From UBA6627 sp965248675 (GTDB taxonomy: Bacteria > Chloroflexota > Dehalococcoidia > UBA2979), in assembly GCA_965248675.1 (NCBI GenBank), contig CBDFJZ010000008.1, forward strand, positions 1,982,307 through 2,046,306: 64,000 nt of DNA, given 5' to 3'. Position numbers and translations under genes: made by a program. The notes beneath the pieces are model-generated. The model was given only the letters and a program-made list of their open reading frames with translations, was not told where the DNA came from and searched no databases. Positions 17,592-27,058 of this stretch are shown here, one piece after another (position 1 is the first letter of the stretch; each line of letters begins with the position of its first letter).

Positions 17592-18911
17592 TTACCCGCA
17601 GATCCCCCGGATCGTCTCATGGAGGATCTGGATCCCCATGCGCAGGTTTTCGACCGAGAGACACTCGTCGTTGCCGTGAGCGCGACCGACTTCCAGCGGG
17701 CCGAGCAGCACTGGGATGAAGCCGTAGGCGGTGATCCCGTGGCGGCGGAAGACGCGCGAGTCGGTGAAGCCGGTCGAGACGCTCGGAACGACGACCGCGT
17801 CCTCGACGTGGGACTTCGCCGTCGCCGACATCACGCCGTAGAGCTCGCTGTCGAGGCGTGACGGTGGCGTCGAGGACTCGAACTCGCGCGTGATCTCGAC
17901 CTCGTCGTCGTCGATCACCTCGCGGAGTTCGCGCATGAACTGCTCCCCGTCATAGTCCGGGACGAGGCGGCAGTCGAGGGTGGCGGTCGCCTCGGCCGGG
18001 ATCACGTTCATCTTGACCCCGGCGTTGAGGGTGGTGAGCGAGATCGAGTTCGTCTGGAGCGAGTGCAGCCGCGGGTGCTGCTCGGCGAGGTCCGCGAGCA
18101 TCGATTCTGTCGGCGGTTCGGCGACGATGCCGGCGTCGTGGAGCTGCTGGAAATATTCCATCACCTCCGGCGTGGCCATCAGCGGGCGATCCCAGGCCGC
18201 GATCCGTTCGAGCGCGCGGACGAGGCGGATCGCGGCGTTGTCGGCGGTCGGGACAGAGCCGTGGCCGGGTGTGCCGGTGGTGCGCAGCGTGAGCCAGAAC
18301 GGGCCCTTCTCGGAGACGCCGATGTTGAACGTGGGCCGCTCGACGCCGAGCACCTCGACCGTGCCGGAGCCGCCCTCGTTGATCACGTACTCGCAGTCGA
18401 GCAGCTCGGGGTGCTCCTTCGCGAGGTACTCCGCGCCGTAGGCGGAGCCGGCTTCCTCGTCGGCGACGGCCATGAAGACGAGATCGCGCTTGAGCGGGAG
18501 ACCTTGCCGCTTGTGAACGAGGAACGAGATCAACTCCATGATCCCCATCCCCTTCATGTCGGTCGCGCCGCGGCCCCAGATCAGACCGTCGCGGATCTCG
18601 CCGGCCATCGGTTCGACCGTCCAGTGCTCGCGCTCGAACGGAACGACGTCGGTGTGGTTGAGCAGGATCAGCGCCTTCCCGCGAGACCCGTCGCCCTCGA
18701 GGCGCGCGACGAGATTGAGGCGGTCCGGCGTCGCGCCGTAGGTCTCGTATGCGATCCCCTCCTGCTCGAGGATCGCGCCGAGCCACTCGACGGCACGGGT
18801 CTCGTTGCCGGGCGGATTCACCGTGTCGACGCGGATGTAGTCGGAGAGCCACTCGGTGGCCTGCTCGTTGAGCGCGTCCCAGTCGATCCGAGGCTCGGCC
18901 GTGGTCGTCAC
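17592..18911 (-). CDS. M20 family metallopeptidase (acetylornithine deacetylase/DapE-like)
   Basis: A 439-residue co-catalytic zinc peptidase of the M20 clan. Ligands and catalytic residues are in place: LNHTDVVPF (first His and Asp), WGRGATDMKG (bridging Asp), ADEEAGS (catalytic Glu and ligand Glu), and GRAHGNDE near the end (last His). The lid/dimerisation domain (TTGTPGHGSVPTADN) lies between. The family removes N-acyl groups from amino acids or cleaves small peptides; the sequence does not tell the substrate. The start ATG at 18909-18911 follows a GGAGACTCC-type purine stretch on the coding strand. It sits 34 bases downstream of the LLM oxidoreductase on the same strand, so a two-gene unit is likely. 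Confidence 0.9.
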   Translation of the reverse strand: MTTTAEPRIDWDALNEQATEWLSDYIRVDTVNPPGNETRAVEWLGAILEQEGIAYETYGATPDRLNLVARLEGDGSRGKALILLNHTDVVPFEREHWTVEPMAGEIRDGLIWGRGATDMKGMGIMELISFLVHKRQGLPLKRDLVFMAVADEEAGSAYGAEYLAKEHPELLDCEYVINEGGSGTVEVLGVERPTFNIGVSEKGPFWLTLRTTGTPGHGSVPTADNAAIRLVRALERIAAWDRPLMATPEVMEYFQQLHDAGIVAEPPTESMLADLAEQHPRLHSLQTNSISLTTLNAGVKMNVIPAEATATLDCRLVPDYDGEQFMRELREVIDDDEVEITREFESSTPPSRLDSELYGVMSATAKSHVEDAVVVPSVSTGFTDSRVFRRHGITAYGFIPVLLGPLEVGRAHGNDECLSVENLRMGIQILHETIRGICG

Positions 18912-18945
18912 CGGGGGAGTCTCCTTCTGTGGGGGCCGCTCGCCG

Positions 18946-19809
18946 CTAGCCGCCGAACGCGGTGCGGAACTGCTCGATCGCCTCGATGTGCTGACCGACG
19001 GCGGTGAACCCCGCGTTCATCGTGTTCACCGACATGTGCGTCGCCCCGGCCTCGATCCACTCGTTCGCGAACGCCGCCGCCTCGCTCGGATCGCCGCCGA
19101 GCTGGACACGCGCCTCGATGCCGACGTCCGACGGCGAACGACCGGCCGCCTCGGCGGCGGCGTGGACGCGCTCGAGGCCCGCCGGGAGTTCCGAGGGCTT
19201 GCGGTACTGCGGGAACCACCCGTCGGAGAGGCGCCCGACGCGCTCGATCACGGGATCCGACATGCCGCCGATCCAGATCGGGATCGAGCCGTTCGGCGGC
19301 AGCGGTTTGATCCCGGCGCGCACGATGGAGTGATAGTTGCCCTCGAAGCTGACCGTCGGCTCGGACCAGAGCGCGCGGAGCAGCGCGATCTGTTCCTCGA
19401 CGCGGCGGCCGCGGTTGCGGAAGTTCTCGCCCAGCGCCTCGTACTCGACGTCGTTCCAGCCGACCCCGATCCCGAGGCGCAAACGGCCGCTCGAGAGCAC
19501 GTCGACCTCCGCCGTCTGTTTCGCGACGAGCGCGGTCTGACGTTGCGGCAGGATCAGGATCCCGGTCACCAGCTCGAGGCGTTCGGTGATGCCGGCGAGA
19601 TAGCCGAACAGGACGAGCGGCTCGTGGAAGAGCGTGTCGTGGTTATAGGGGCCGCTGAACCCGCCCGGGCGATCGGGGTCGGCCCCCAATACGTGATCGT
19701 AGACCAGCAGGTGCTCGTAGCCCGCGGCCTCCGCCGCTTGCGCGTACTCGCGGATCGGGCCCGGATCGGCGCCGATTTCGGTCTGCGGGAAGACAACGCC
19801 GAGTTGCAT
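18946..19809 (-). CDS. LLM class F420-dependent oxidoreductase
   Basis: ATG 19807-19809 starts the typical TIM-barrel of the bacterial luciferase-like superfamily (MQLGVVFPQTEIGADPG), giving 287 residues. Diagnostic parts are LLVYDHVLGADP, the strand LELVTGILILPQRQTALVAK, GRLRLGIGVGWNDVEYEALG and PIWIGGMSDP. Members use coenzyme F420 or FMN to oxidise or reduce diverse small molecules. The TIGR03619-like layout points to F420. Longer frames upstream to 20307 are non-coding shadow of the divergent exporter gene. It is the upstream member of a pair with the M20 peptidase. Confidence 0.9.
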   Translation of the reverse strand: MQLGVVFPQTEIGADPGPIREYAQAAEAAGYEHLLVYDHVLGADPDRPGGFSGPYNHDTLFHEPLVLFGYLAGITERLELVTGILILPQRQTALVAKQTAEVDVLSSGRLRLGIGVGWNDVEYEALGENFRNRGRRVEEQIALLRALWSEPTVSFEGNYHSIVRAGIKPLPPNGSIPIWIGGMSDPVIERVGRLSDGWFPQYRKPSELPAGLERVHAAAEAAGRSPSDVGIEARVQLGGDPSEAAAFANEWIEAGATHMSVNTMNAGFTAVGQHIEAIEQFRTAFGG

Positions 19810-19984
19810 GCTGATCCGATCGTTGAGCGCGCGCGAGATCGCGCGGGTGTCGCCACATTGACGGGGCGTCGATCGCCTGTCAACGCACGATCGTGACGGG
19901 TGCGCGCCGCGTTCGCCTCGGGTTGGGCGGGCCGTTAGCCTCACGAACGGCGAGCGATTGCTCGCCGCGCGGGTGGGGGCGCCA

Positions 19985-20917
19985 GTGACAACATGGCGCT
20001 GGCTGATCCTCGGAGCGGGGATCGTCGGGATCTCGTGGTCGGCGCCGCTGATCCGGCTCGCCGATCCCGCGCCGGTGCTGGCGATCGCCGCGTTGCGACT
20101 GGTCTTCGCCTCGCCCGCGATGGTGGCGTACGCCTCGGTTCGAGGCGTGGGCGATCTGACAGCGGCGAGCCGGCGCGACTGGATCGCGCTCACGTTGGCC
20201 GGTCTCGCGCTGGCGGCCCACTTCGCGCTCTGGATCGCGGCGCTGCAGCGGACCTCGGTCGTGACCGGGGTGGTCCTGGTGACGATGCAGCCGATCTTCG
20301 TCGGCATCGGCGCGTGGATCTTCCTGCGCGAGCGGCCGGCGCGGCCGGTCGTGATCGGATCGGCGGTGGCGCTGGTCGGCGCGGCGCTGCTGGCCGGGGA
20401 CGACCTCGGAGATCAAGGATCGCTGGGCGGCGATCTGCTCGCCGTGCTCGGCGGCGTGATGGCGAGCGCGTATCTGGTGATTGGGCGCGGCGCGCGGCGG
20501 CGGATCTCGACGGCGAGCTACGGCGCAAGCGTCTACACGATCACGGCGCTGTTCCTGCTGATCGCCGTGGTCGTGAGCGGGACGCCGCTAACCGGGCACC
20601 CGGCGGACTCGTACCTCGCGATCCTCGCCGTGGCGGTCGTGTCGCAGCTGATCGGGCACAACGCGATGAACTGGGCGCTGGGGTTCCTGCCGGCGGCGGT
20701 CGTGGCGATCGCGATCCTCGGGGAACCTGTGGGAGCGACACTGATCGCGGCCGCGATCCTCGACGAGGTGCCGGCGCTGCTCGAACTCGCGGGCGCCGGG
20801 GTGGTACTGATCGGCGTCTACGTGGCGCTGCGCCACGCCGAGCCGGTCGTCGCGCCGGAACCGATCGCGCGCGAAGCTGCGACGCTCACCGGACCGGTCA
20901 GGCCTCGAGGCGGCTGA
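19985..20917 (+). CDS. EamA/DMT-family transporter
   Basis: A roughly 310-residue integral membrane protein with ten predicted helices in two EamA repeats. The first repeat is seen in WLILGAGIVGISWSAPLI and IALTLAGLALAAHFALWIAA; the second in LLAVLGGVMASAYLVIG and PAAVVAIAILGEPVGATL. The helix-end motifs LRERPARPVVIGSAVALVG and GEPVGATLIAAAILDEVP are those of drug/metabolite exporters. GTG 19985 was chosen for the GGTGGGGG purine run six bases upstream; TTG 19958 would add nine residues. It is divergent from the LLM oxidoreductase and 51 bases before the CoA transferase on the same strand. Substrate unknown. Confidence 0.88.
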   Translation: MTTWRWLILGAGIVGISWSAPLIRLADPAPVLAIAALRLVFASPAMVAYASVRGVGDLTAASRRDWIALTLAGLALAAHFALWIAALQRTSVVTGVVLVTMQPIFVGIGAWIFLRERPARPVVIGSAVALVGAALLAGDDLGDQGSLGGDLLAVLGGVMASAYLVIGRGARRRISTASYGASVYTITALFLLIAVVVSGTPLTGHPADSYLAILAVAVVSQLIGHNAMNWALGFLPAAVVAIAILGEPVGATLIAAAILDEVPALLELAGAGVVLIGVYVALRHAEPVVAPEPIAREAATLTGPVRPRGG

Positions 20918-20968
20918 CTCGCCGCTCGGAGCCCCGCGGCGACGGCGCTTGAGAGAGGAGAGACCGCG

Positions 20969-22207
20969 ATGCCCGTACTGCCGACGACCGGTCCGCTGGC
21001 CGGCCTGCGCATCCTCGATCTGACGTGGGTGCTCTCCGGGCCGTTCGCGACGATGACGCTGAGCGACCTCGGCGCGGACGTGATCAAGCTCGAGCGGCCG
21101 CCGTTCGGCGACGTCTCCCGTACGACCGGGCCAATGGTCGAGGGTGAGTCGGGCTACTTCTTCTCGGTGAACCGAGGCAAGCGGTCGATCTCGATCGACC
21201 TGAAGGAGGAGGACGGCAAGCGCCTCTTCCGCGAGCTGGTCGGCGAGGTCGACGTCCTCGTCGAGAACTTCACGCCCGGTTCGATGGATCGCCTCGGGCT
21301 GGGGTACGAGGCGCTGTCCGAGCCGAATCCGCGGCTGATCTATGCGGCGATCTCGGGCTATGGCCAGACTGGGCCGATGCGCGACCTCCCGGCCCTCGAC
21401 GTGATCGTGCAGGGCGCCGGCGGGGTCATGTCGATCACCGGCGAGCCGGGGGGCGCGCCGACGCGACCCGGGTTCTCGCTGGGCGACATCGCGGCGGGGC
21501 TCTACTGCGCGGTCGGCATCCTCGCCGCGATCCGGGAGCGCGAGCAGTCGGGGCGCGGGCAGATGATCGACGTCTCGATGCTCGACTGCCAGATCGCGGT
21601 CCTCGAGAACGCGTACATGCGCTACCACGTGACCGGCGACACGCCGAAGCCGCTCGGTACCCGACACCCGACGGCGGTGCCGTTCCAGGCCTTCCCGACG
21701 AAGGACGGCTATCTGGTGCTCGCCCTGGCCTGGGGCGTACCGAACCAGTGGGGCCTGCTCTGCGCCGAGCTGGATGTCCCCGAGCTGATCGACGACGAGC
21801 GGTTCGCCACCGCGCAGGTACGGTCGGTGAACCACGCGCAGTTGGAACCGCTGCTGATCGAGGCGTTCGCGAAGCGGACGACCGAGCAGTGGATCACGGC
21901 GCTCCAGCCTTACGGGATGCCCGTCGGCCCGCTGAACGACATCCCGACGGCGGCGGCGCTGCCGCAAATCGCGGAACGCAACGCGCTCGTGCCGGTGGAG
22001 CACCATACGATTGGCACGATTCCCTTGCCGAACACCCCCGTGAAACTGTCGCGGACCCCGGGTGGCATCAAAGGCGGCTCGCCCGACATGGGCCAGCACA
22101 CGCGCGAGGTCCTCGACGAGCTGCTAGGCCTCGAGGCTGACGCGATTGACGACTTGCTGACGCGCGAAGTGGTTCGAGATGTCCGCGCGCCGGTCGAATT
22201 GGGCTAG
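20969..22207 (+). CDS. CaiB/BaiF family (class III) CoA-transferase
   Basis: A 412-residue protein. It opens with GPLAGLRILDLTWVLSGPFA, then has LGADVIKLERPPFGD, the catalytic Asp region ERPPFGDVSRTTGPMVEGES, the strand FSVNRGKRSISIDLK, and PALDVIVQGAGGVMSITGEP, all typical for class III transferases. It would move CoA between carboxylic acids through an Asp-anhydride/thioester mechanism in the cytoplasm, as in carnitine, oxalate or aromatic acid breakdown; the acid here is unknown. ATG 20969 has GAGAGGAGAG upstream. No acyl-CoA dehydrogenase or ligase lies beside it. Confidence 0.92.
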   Translation: MPVLPTTGPLAGLRILDLTWVLSGPFATMTLSDLGADVIKLERPPFGDVSRTTGPMVEGESGYFFSVNRGKRSISIDLKEEDGKRLFRELVGEVDVLVENFTPGSMDRLGLGYEALSEPNPRLIYAAISGYGQTGPMRDLPALDVIVQGAGGVMSITGEPGGAPTRPGFSLGDIAAGLYCAVGILAAIREREQSGRGQMIDVSMLDCQIAVLENAYMRYHVTGDTPKPLGTRHPTAVPFQAFPTKDGYLVLALAWGVPNQWGLLCAELDVPELIDDERFATAQVRSVNHAQLEPLLIEAFAKRTTEQWITALQPYGMPVGPLNDIPTAAALPQIAERNALVPVEHHTIGTIPLPNTPVKLSRTPGGIKGGSPDMGQHTREVLDELLGLEADAIDDLLTREVVRDVRAPVELG

Positions 22208-22414
22208 TTGTACGCAGAAATGCTGAGGTTTGAGTAACGGGAGTCGGGGTTTGCCCGGTGAATCGGCGCGCGGGACGGCCTGTTATAGTCGCCTTGCGAC
22301 TTTGTGACGGATCGCGCAAAATACGCACGATCCCGCCCGACCCCGGTCGGCTAAGATGATCGACTCCCGTGGGCCCGCCGGTCTCTGCCCCACGGATGGA
22401 AGAGTGGCCTCAGC

Positions 22415-25400
22415 GTGACAGTAGGCACGCGCCCGTCTCGGACGGGCCGTCTTCGCAACCCAAACCCGGAAGCGGGCGGCGTGATGGCGCCCGCCTGGCC
22501 CGGTCGCGACGCCTGCGGCACCGGCTTCATCGCCAGCATCGACGACACGAGGAGCCACGATCTCGTCGAACTCGCCGTCGAGGCGGTGATCTCGCTGACC
22601 CACCGTGGCGCCGTGAACGCCGATCCCCTGACCGGCGACGGTACCGGCCTGACGATCGAGGTGCCGTTCGAGTTGCTGCGCGAGGACTGCGAGCGGCTCG
22701 GCACCTCGATCGACGATCGCGATGACCTCGCCGTGGCGATGGTGTTCCTACCCAACCACGAGCCGGATCGAGCGCCCTCGCGGGTCGCCCTCGAGACCGA
22801 GCTGGAGCGCCTCGGGATCGACGTGATCGGCTGGCGCGAGGTGCCCCACGATCCGGCGCAGCTCGGGCCGCAGGGCCTCGAGACGCTGCCGGGCATCGAG
22901 CAGCTGTTGATGCGACGCCCGGCCGAGTTGCACGGACCGGAGTTCGAGCGGGCGCTCTACCTCGCGCGCCGGCGCGCCGAGCGGACCTTCCGCGAGCGCG
23001 ATCTGGACTGTTACGTGGTGTCGATGTCCTCGCGGACCGTGGTCTACAAGGGGCTGATGATCGCTCCGCGGCTGCAGGAGTTCTTTCCAGACCTGGCCGA
23101 CGAGCGGGTGCAGTCGCGAACCGCGTTGCTCCACCAGCGCTACGCGACGAACACGCTGCCCGAGTGGAACATCGCGCAGCCGTTCCGGATGGTCGCGCAC
23201 AACGGCGAGTTCAACACGTTGCTGGGCAACCGCAACTGGATGAGGGCGCGCGAGCCCGATCTGAAGTCGGCGATCTGGGGCGACGACGTCGCCGATCTCG
23301 TGCCGGTGATTCGGCCGATGGGCTCGGACACCGCCTCGTTCGACGAGGCGCTCGAGCTGCTGGTGATGTCCGGCCGCGATCTGCTGCACGCGATGCGGAT
23401 GTTGATCCCCGAGGCGTGGGAGAACATGCCGAACATCCATCCGCACCTTCGCTCGTTCTACGAGTATCACGCGGCGCTGATGGAGCCGTGGGACGGCCCG
23501 GCGGCCGTGGCGTTCACCAACGGCAGCACCACCGGCGCCGTGATGGACCGCAACGGCCTCCGCCCGGCGCGCTACCAGGTGACGTCGGACGGCCTCGTGA
23601 TCATGGGCTCCGAGGTGGGCCTGATCGATACGCCGTTCGCGAAGATCGTGGAGTCGGGACGGCTCGGTCCCGGGCAGATGATCGCGGTCGACACCGCGCG
23701 CAAGACGTTCCTCCACGACGAGGACATCGCGCGCGAGCTGGTGCAGCGCCGGCCATACGTGGAGTGGGTCGAACGCCACCTCGTCCACCTGCAGACGAAC
23801 GGCGTGGACCATCAGGAGCTCGAGCCACCGCAGGACGTGCTGGCGACGCAGCACCTCCACGGCTACACCCGCGAAGAGATCGAGTACATCATCAAGCCGA
23901 TGGCGCAAGACGGCAAAGAGCCGGTCGGCTCGATGGGCGATGACACGCCGCTCTCGGCGCTGCAGAACGAGAGCCGCCTGCTCTACACCTACTTCAAGCA
24001 GCGGTTCGCTCAGGTGACGAACCCCGCGATCGATTCGATCCGCGAAGAGATCGTGATGTCGCTGGACACCTACCTGGGCCGGCGCCAGTCGGTCTTGGAG
24101 TCGACGCCCGAGGCGGCGCGGTTGGTCCATCTGACCAGCCCGCTGATGCTCGATGAGGAGCTGGCCGCGCTGCGCCACCTCGACATCGACCACTTCCGCG
24201 TCGCCAACCTGCACGCCCGCTTCCGCGTCGACGACGGTCCGGGCGCACTCGAACAGGCGATCGACGACCTCTGCGCGGCGGCCTCGATGGCCGTCGACGA
24301 GGGCGACTCGATCCTCGTGATCAGCGATCGGCTGGTCGACGAGGAGTGGGCGCCGGTGCCGATGCTGCTGGCCGTCAGTGCGGTGCACCACCACCTGATG
24401 CGAACCGGCCGCCGGATGCGCGCGAGCATCATCGCCGAGACCGGCGACGCACGCGACGTGCACCACTTCGCCACACTGATCGGCTTCGGCGCGAGCGCGA
24501 TCATCCCGTATGTCGCATTCGACGTGCTGCGCTCGTTGACCCAGGACGGCGCGTTCGGCGACGACACGCTGGACGAGGTGTTCCGGCGGTACGGGCAGGC
24601 GGTCGATACCGGCATCTTGAAGATCATGTCGAAGATGGGCATCTCCGCCGTCGCCTCGTACCACGGCGGGCAGATCTTCGAGGCGCTCGGCGTCGGCGAC
24701 GAGGTGATCGAGAAGTGCTTCCCCGGCACGACCAGCCGCATTGGCGGCGTCGGGTTCGAGGATCTGGCTGCCGACGTGATCGAGCGGCACGTGCGCGCCT
24801 TCCCAGAGGCCGGCGCGCTGCTGCCGGGTGGCTGGTACAAGTTCCGCCGCAACGCCGATTACCACGGCCACGCGCCGACGATGTGGCGTTCGTTGCACAA
24901 GGCCGTGGGAGATGAAGGTGGCGCGGAGGAGTATCGCGCCTACCTCGACATCCTGGAGGCAGCGCCACCGACGACGCCGCGGGACCTGCTGGGGATCAAG
25001 TCCGATCGCGAGCCGATCCCGCTCGAGAACGTCGAGACCCTCGCCGAGATCACGAAGCGATTCCAGACCGGCGCGATGTCGCTGGGCGCGCTCAGCCCCG
25101 AGGCGCACGAGGACATCGCGCGAGCGATGAACCGCCTCGGTGCGCGCTCGAACACGGGCGAGGGCGGCGAGGACCCGCGTCGCTATTCGCTGGACGGCGA
25201 CCGGCGCGACGCGAACTCCGCCGTGAAGCAGGTCGCCTCGGGACGGTTCGGCGTGACACCGGCCTACCTGGCCGCCGCGGCCGAGCTTGAGATCAAGATC
25301 TCGCAGGGGTCGAAGCCCGGCGAGGGCGGGCAGCTTCCAGGCTTCAAGGTGAACTCATACATCGCGAGCCTGCGGCACGTGATGCCCGGTACGCCGCTGA

Positions 25401-26986
25401 TCTCGCCGCCGCCACACCACGACATCTACTCGATCGAGGACATCTCGCAGCTCATCTACGACCTGAAGATGGTCAACCCCGAGGCGCGCGTCTGCGTGAA
25501 GCTCGTCGGCTGCGAGGGCGTCGGCACCATCGCAGCTGGCGTCGCCAAGGCGTATGCCGACGTGATCCAGATCAGCGGCGCCGAGGGCGGCACGGGCGCC
25601 AGCCCCCTCTCCTCGATCAAGTACGCCGGCGTCCCCTGGGAGCTCGGCTTGGCCGAGACGCAGGAAGTACTCGTAACGAACGGACTGCGCGGGCGCGTCA
25701 CGATCCGCACCGACGGCGGCTTCAAGCGCGGCCGCGACGTGCTCGTCGCGGCGATGCTCGGCGCCGAGCAGTACGGGTTCGGCACCACGGCGATGATCGC
25801 GGTTGGTTGCAAGATGGCGCGTCAATGTCACCTCAACACCTGCCCGGTCGGCGTCGCGACGCAACGCGAGGATCTGCGCGAGAAGTACTTCGGCACCCCG
25901 GAGATGCTCGTCACCTACATGACGTATGTCGCCGAGGAGGTGCGCGGTCAGCTCGCGGACCTCGGCTACCGCTCGATCGAGGAGCTGATCGGCCGCGCCG
26001 ATCTGCTGTATCAGCTCGAGCCGGTCGGCGGCCAGCGCGCCGACAAGATCGACCTGAGCCGTGTGATCACGCCCGTCGATCCCGACTGCACGCAGGCCCA
26101 CACCGCCCAGATGACCCGCAACGATCGCACGGACGACGTGATCCTCGACGACCAGATCATCGAGGACGTGCGCGAGGCGATCGAGCAGCAGACTCCGGTC
26201 CGCCGCCAGTACCCGATCAAGAACACGAACCGTACGGTCGGTGCGCGGCTCTCCGGACGGATCGCGCGTCGCTACGGCGACGGTGGTCTGCCCTACGGGA
26301 CGATCGACCTCCACTTCACCGGCAGCGCCGGCCAGTCGTTCGGCGCGTTCCTCGCCCGCGGCGTCCGGTTGCACCTGACCGGCGAGGCGAACGACTACGT
26401 CGCGAAGGGGATGAGCGGTGGCGACATCACGGTGCGCCCGCACCCCGACACCCCGGCCGTCTCGCACGAATCGGTGCTCGTGGGGAACACCGTGCTCTAC
26501 GGCGCCACCGGCGGCAGCCTCTTCATCGCCGGCCGCGCCGGCGAGCGCTTCGGCGTCCGCAACTCCGGGTCGCGCGCGGTCGTCGAGGGCATCGGCGATC
26601 ACGGCTGCGAGTACATGACGGACGGCGTCGTCGTGATCCTCGGGGAGACCGGCCGCAACTTCGGCGCCGGGATGTCGAACGGCGTCGCGTTCGTCATGGA
26701 CGAACGCGGCGACTTCCGGTCGCGCGTGAACCAGGAGCTGGTCGGCCTCGAGCAGGTGACCGGTCCCGAGGACATTGAGCTGCTCGAGGCGCTGATCCGC
26801 CGCCACGAGGAGCTGACCGACTCCAGCCGGGCGCGGGAGATCCTCGCCGAGTGGCGCCGCTACCTCCCGCTGTTCTGGAAAGTCGCCCCCAAGTTCGCGA
26901 TCACCGAGGAGGGCGCGATGACCGTGGTCCAGCGCCACCTCCGCGCGGTCCGGCGGCTGCGGGCGCGCGCGGCAGCAGCGCGCTAG
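22415..26986 (+). CDS. gltB: Glutamate synthase, large (alpha) subunit
   Basis: A 1523-residue protein, full length for the family. The N-terminal amidotransferase domain follows a 33-residue propeptide and starts at Cys34 (RDACGTGFIAS). The central domain, the FMN-binding synthase domain (VKLVGCEGVGTIAAGV, GAEGGTGASPLSS), the 3Fe-4S cysteines (GCKMARQCHLNTCPVG) and the C-terminal beta-helix with repeated glycines (GGSLFIAGRAGERFGVRNSG) are all intact. It makes glutamate from glutamine and 2-oxoglutarate. The beta subunit gene gltD, which would supply electrons from NADPH, is not in the window; the downstream genes run toward it. About 200 bases without a gene precede the GTG start. Confidence 0.97.
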   Translation: MTVGTRPSRTGRLRNPNPEAGGVMAPAWPGRDACGTGFIASIDDTRSHDLVELAVEAVISLTHRGAVNADPLTGDGTGLTIEVPFELLREDCERLGTSIDDRDDLAVAMVFLPNHEPDRAPSRVALETELERLGIDVIGWREVPHDPAQLGPQGLETLPGIEQLLMRRPAELHGPEFERALYLARRRAERTFRERDLDCYVVSMSSRTVVYKGLMIAPRLQEFFPDLADERVQSRTALLHQRYATNTLPEWNIAQPFRMVAHNGEFNTLLGNRNWMRAREPDLKSAIWGDDVADLVPVIRPMGSDTASFDEALELLVMSGRDLLHAMRMLIPEAWENMPNIHPHLRSFYEYHAALMEPWDGPAAVAFTNGSTTGAVMDRNGLRPARYQVTSDGLVIMGSEVGLIDTPFAKIVESGRLGPGQMIAVDTARKTFLHDEDIARELVQRRPYVEWVERHLVHLQTNGVDHQELEPPQDVLATQHLHGYTREEIEYIIKPMAQDGKEPVGSMGDDTPLSALQNESRLLYTYFKQRFAQVTNPAIDSIREEIVMSLDTYLGRRQSVLESTPEAARLVHLTSPLMLDEELAALRHLDIDHFRVANLHARFRVDDGPGALEQAIDDLCAAASMAVDEGDSILVISDRLVDEEWAPVPMLLAVSAVHHHLMRTGRRMRASIIAETGDARDVHHFATLIGFGASAIIPYVAFDVLRSLTQDGAFGDDTLDEVFRRYGQAVDTGILKIMSKMGISAVASYHGGQIFEALGVGDEVIEKCFPGTTSRIGGVGFEDLAADVIERHVRAFPEAGALLPGGWYKFRRNADYHGHAPTMWRSLHKAVGDEGGAEEYRAYLDILEAAPPTTPRDLLGIKSDREPIPLENVETLAEITKRFQTGAMSLGALSPEAHEDIARAMNRLGARSNTGEGGEDPRRYSLDGDRRDANSAVKQVASGRFGVTPAYLAAAAELEIKISQGSKPGEGGQLPGFKVNSYIASLRHVMPGTPLISPPPHHDIYSIEDISQLIYDLKMVNPEARVCVKLVGCEGVGTIAAGVAKAYADVIQISGAEGGTGASPLSSIKYAGVPWELGLAETQEVLVTNGLRGRVTIRTDGGFKRGRDVLVAAMLGAEQYGFGTTAMIAVGCKMARQCHLNTCPVGVATQREDLREKYFGTPEMLVTYMTYVAEEVRGQLADLGYRSIEELIGRADLLYQLEPVGGQRADKIDLSRVITPVDPDCTQAHTAQMTRNDRTDDVILDDQIIEDVREAIEQQTPVRRQYPIKNTNRTVGARLSGRIARRYGDGGLPYGTIDLHFTGSAGQSFGAFLARGVRLHLTGEANDYVAKGMSGGDITVRPHPDTPAVSHESVLVGNTVLYGATGGSLFIAGRAGERFGVRNSGSRAVVEGIGDHGCEYMTDGVVVILGETGRNFGAGMSNGVAFVMDERGDFRSRVNQELVGLEQVTGPEDIELLEALIRRHEELTDSSRAREILAEWRRYLPLFWKVAPKFAITEEGAMTVVQRHLRAVRRLRARAAAAR

Positions 26987-27009
26987 ATCACCGGCAGCGT
27001 CGAACGCGG

Positions 27010-27036
27010 AACGGCCGCGCCATCGGCGCGGCCGTT
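27010..27036. terminator. Bidirectional hairpin terminator between gltB and the ABC permease gene
   Basis: AACGGCCGCGCC (27010-27021) is an exact inverted repeat of GGCGCGGCCGTT (27025-27036), with a three-base loop. It lies between two convergent stops. There is no long T run, so its strength is uncertain. Confidence 0.7.
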
Positions 27037-27058
27037 GTCCTTGCCTCGAACTGCGCGG

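Noticed and set aside
20588..22099. 503-residue frame on the minus strand over the CoA transferase
   Set aside because: Antisense shadow of a conserved gene; His/Arg-rich composition.
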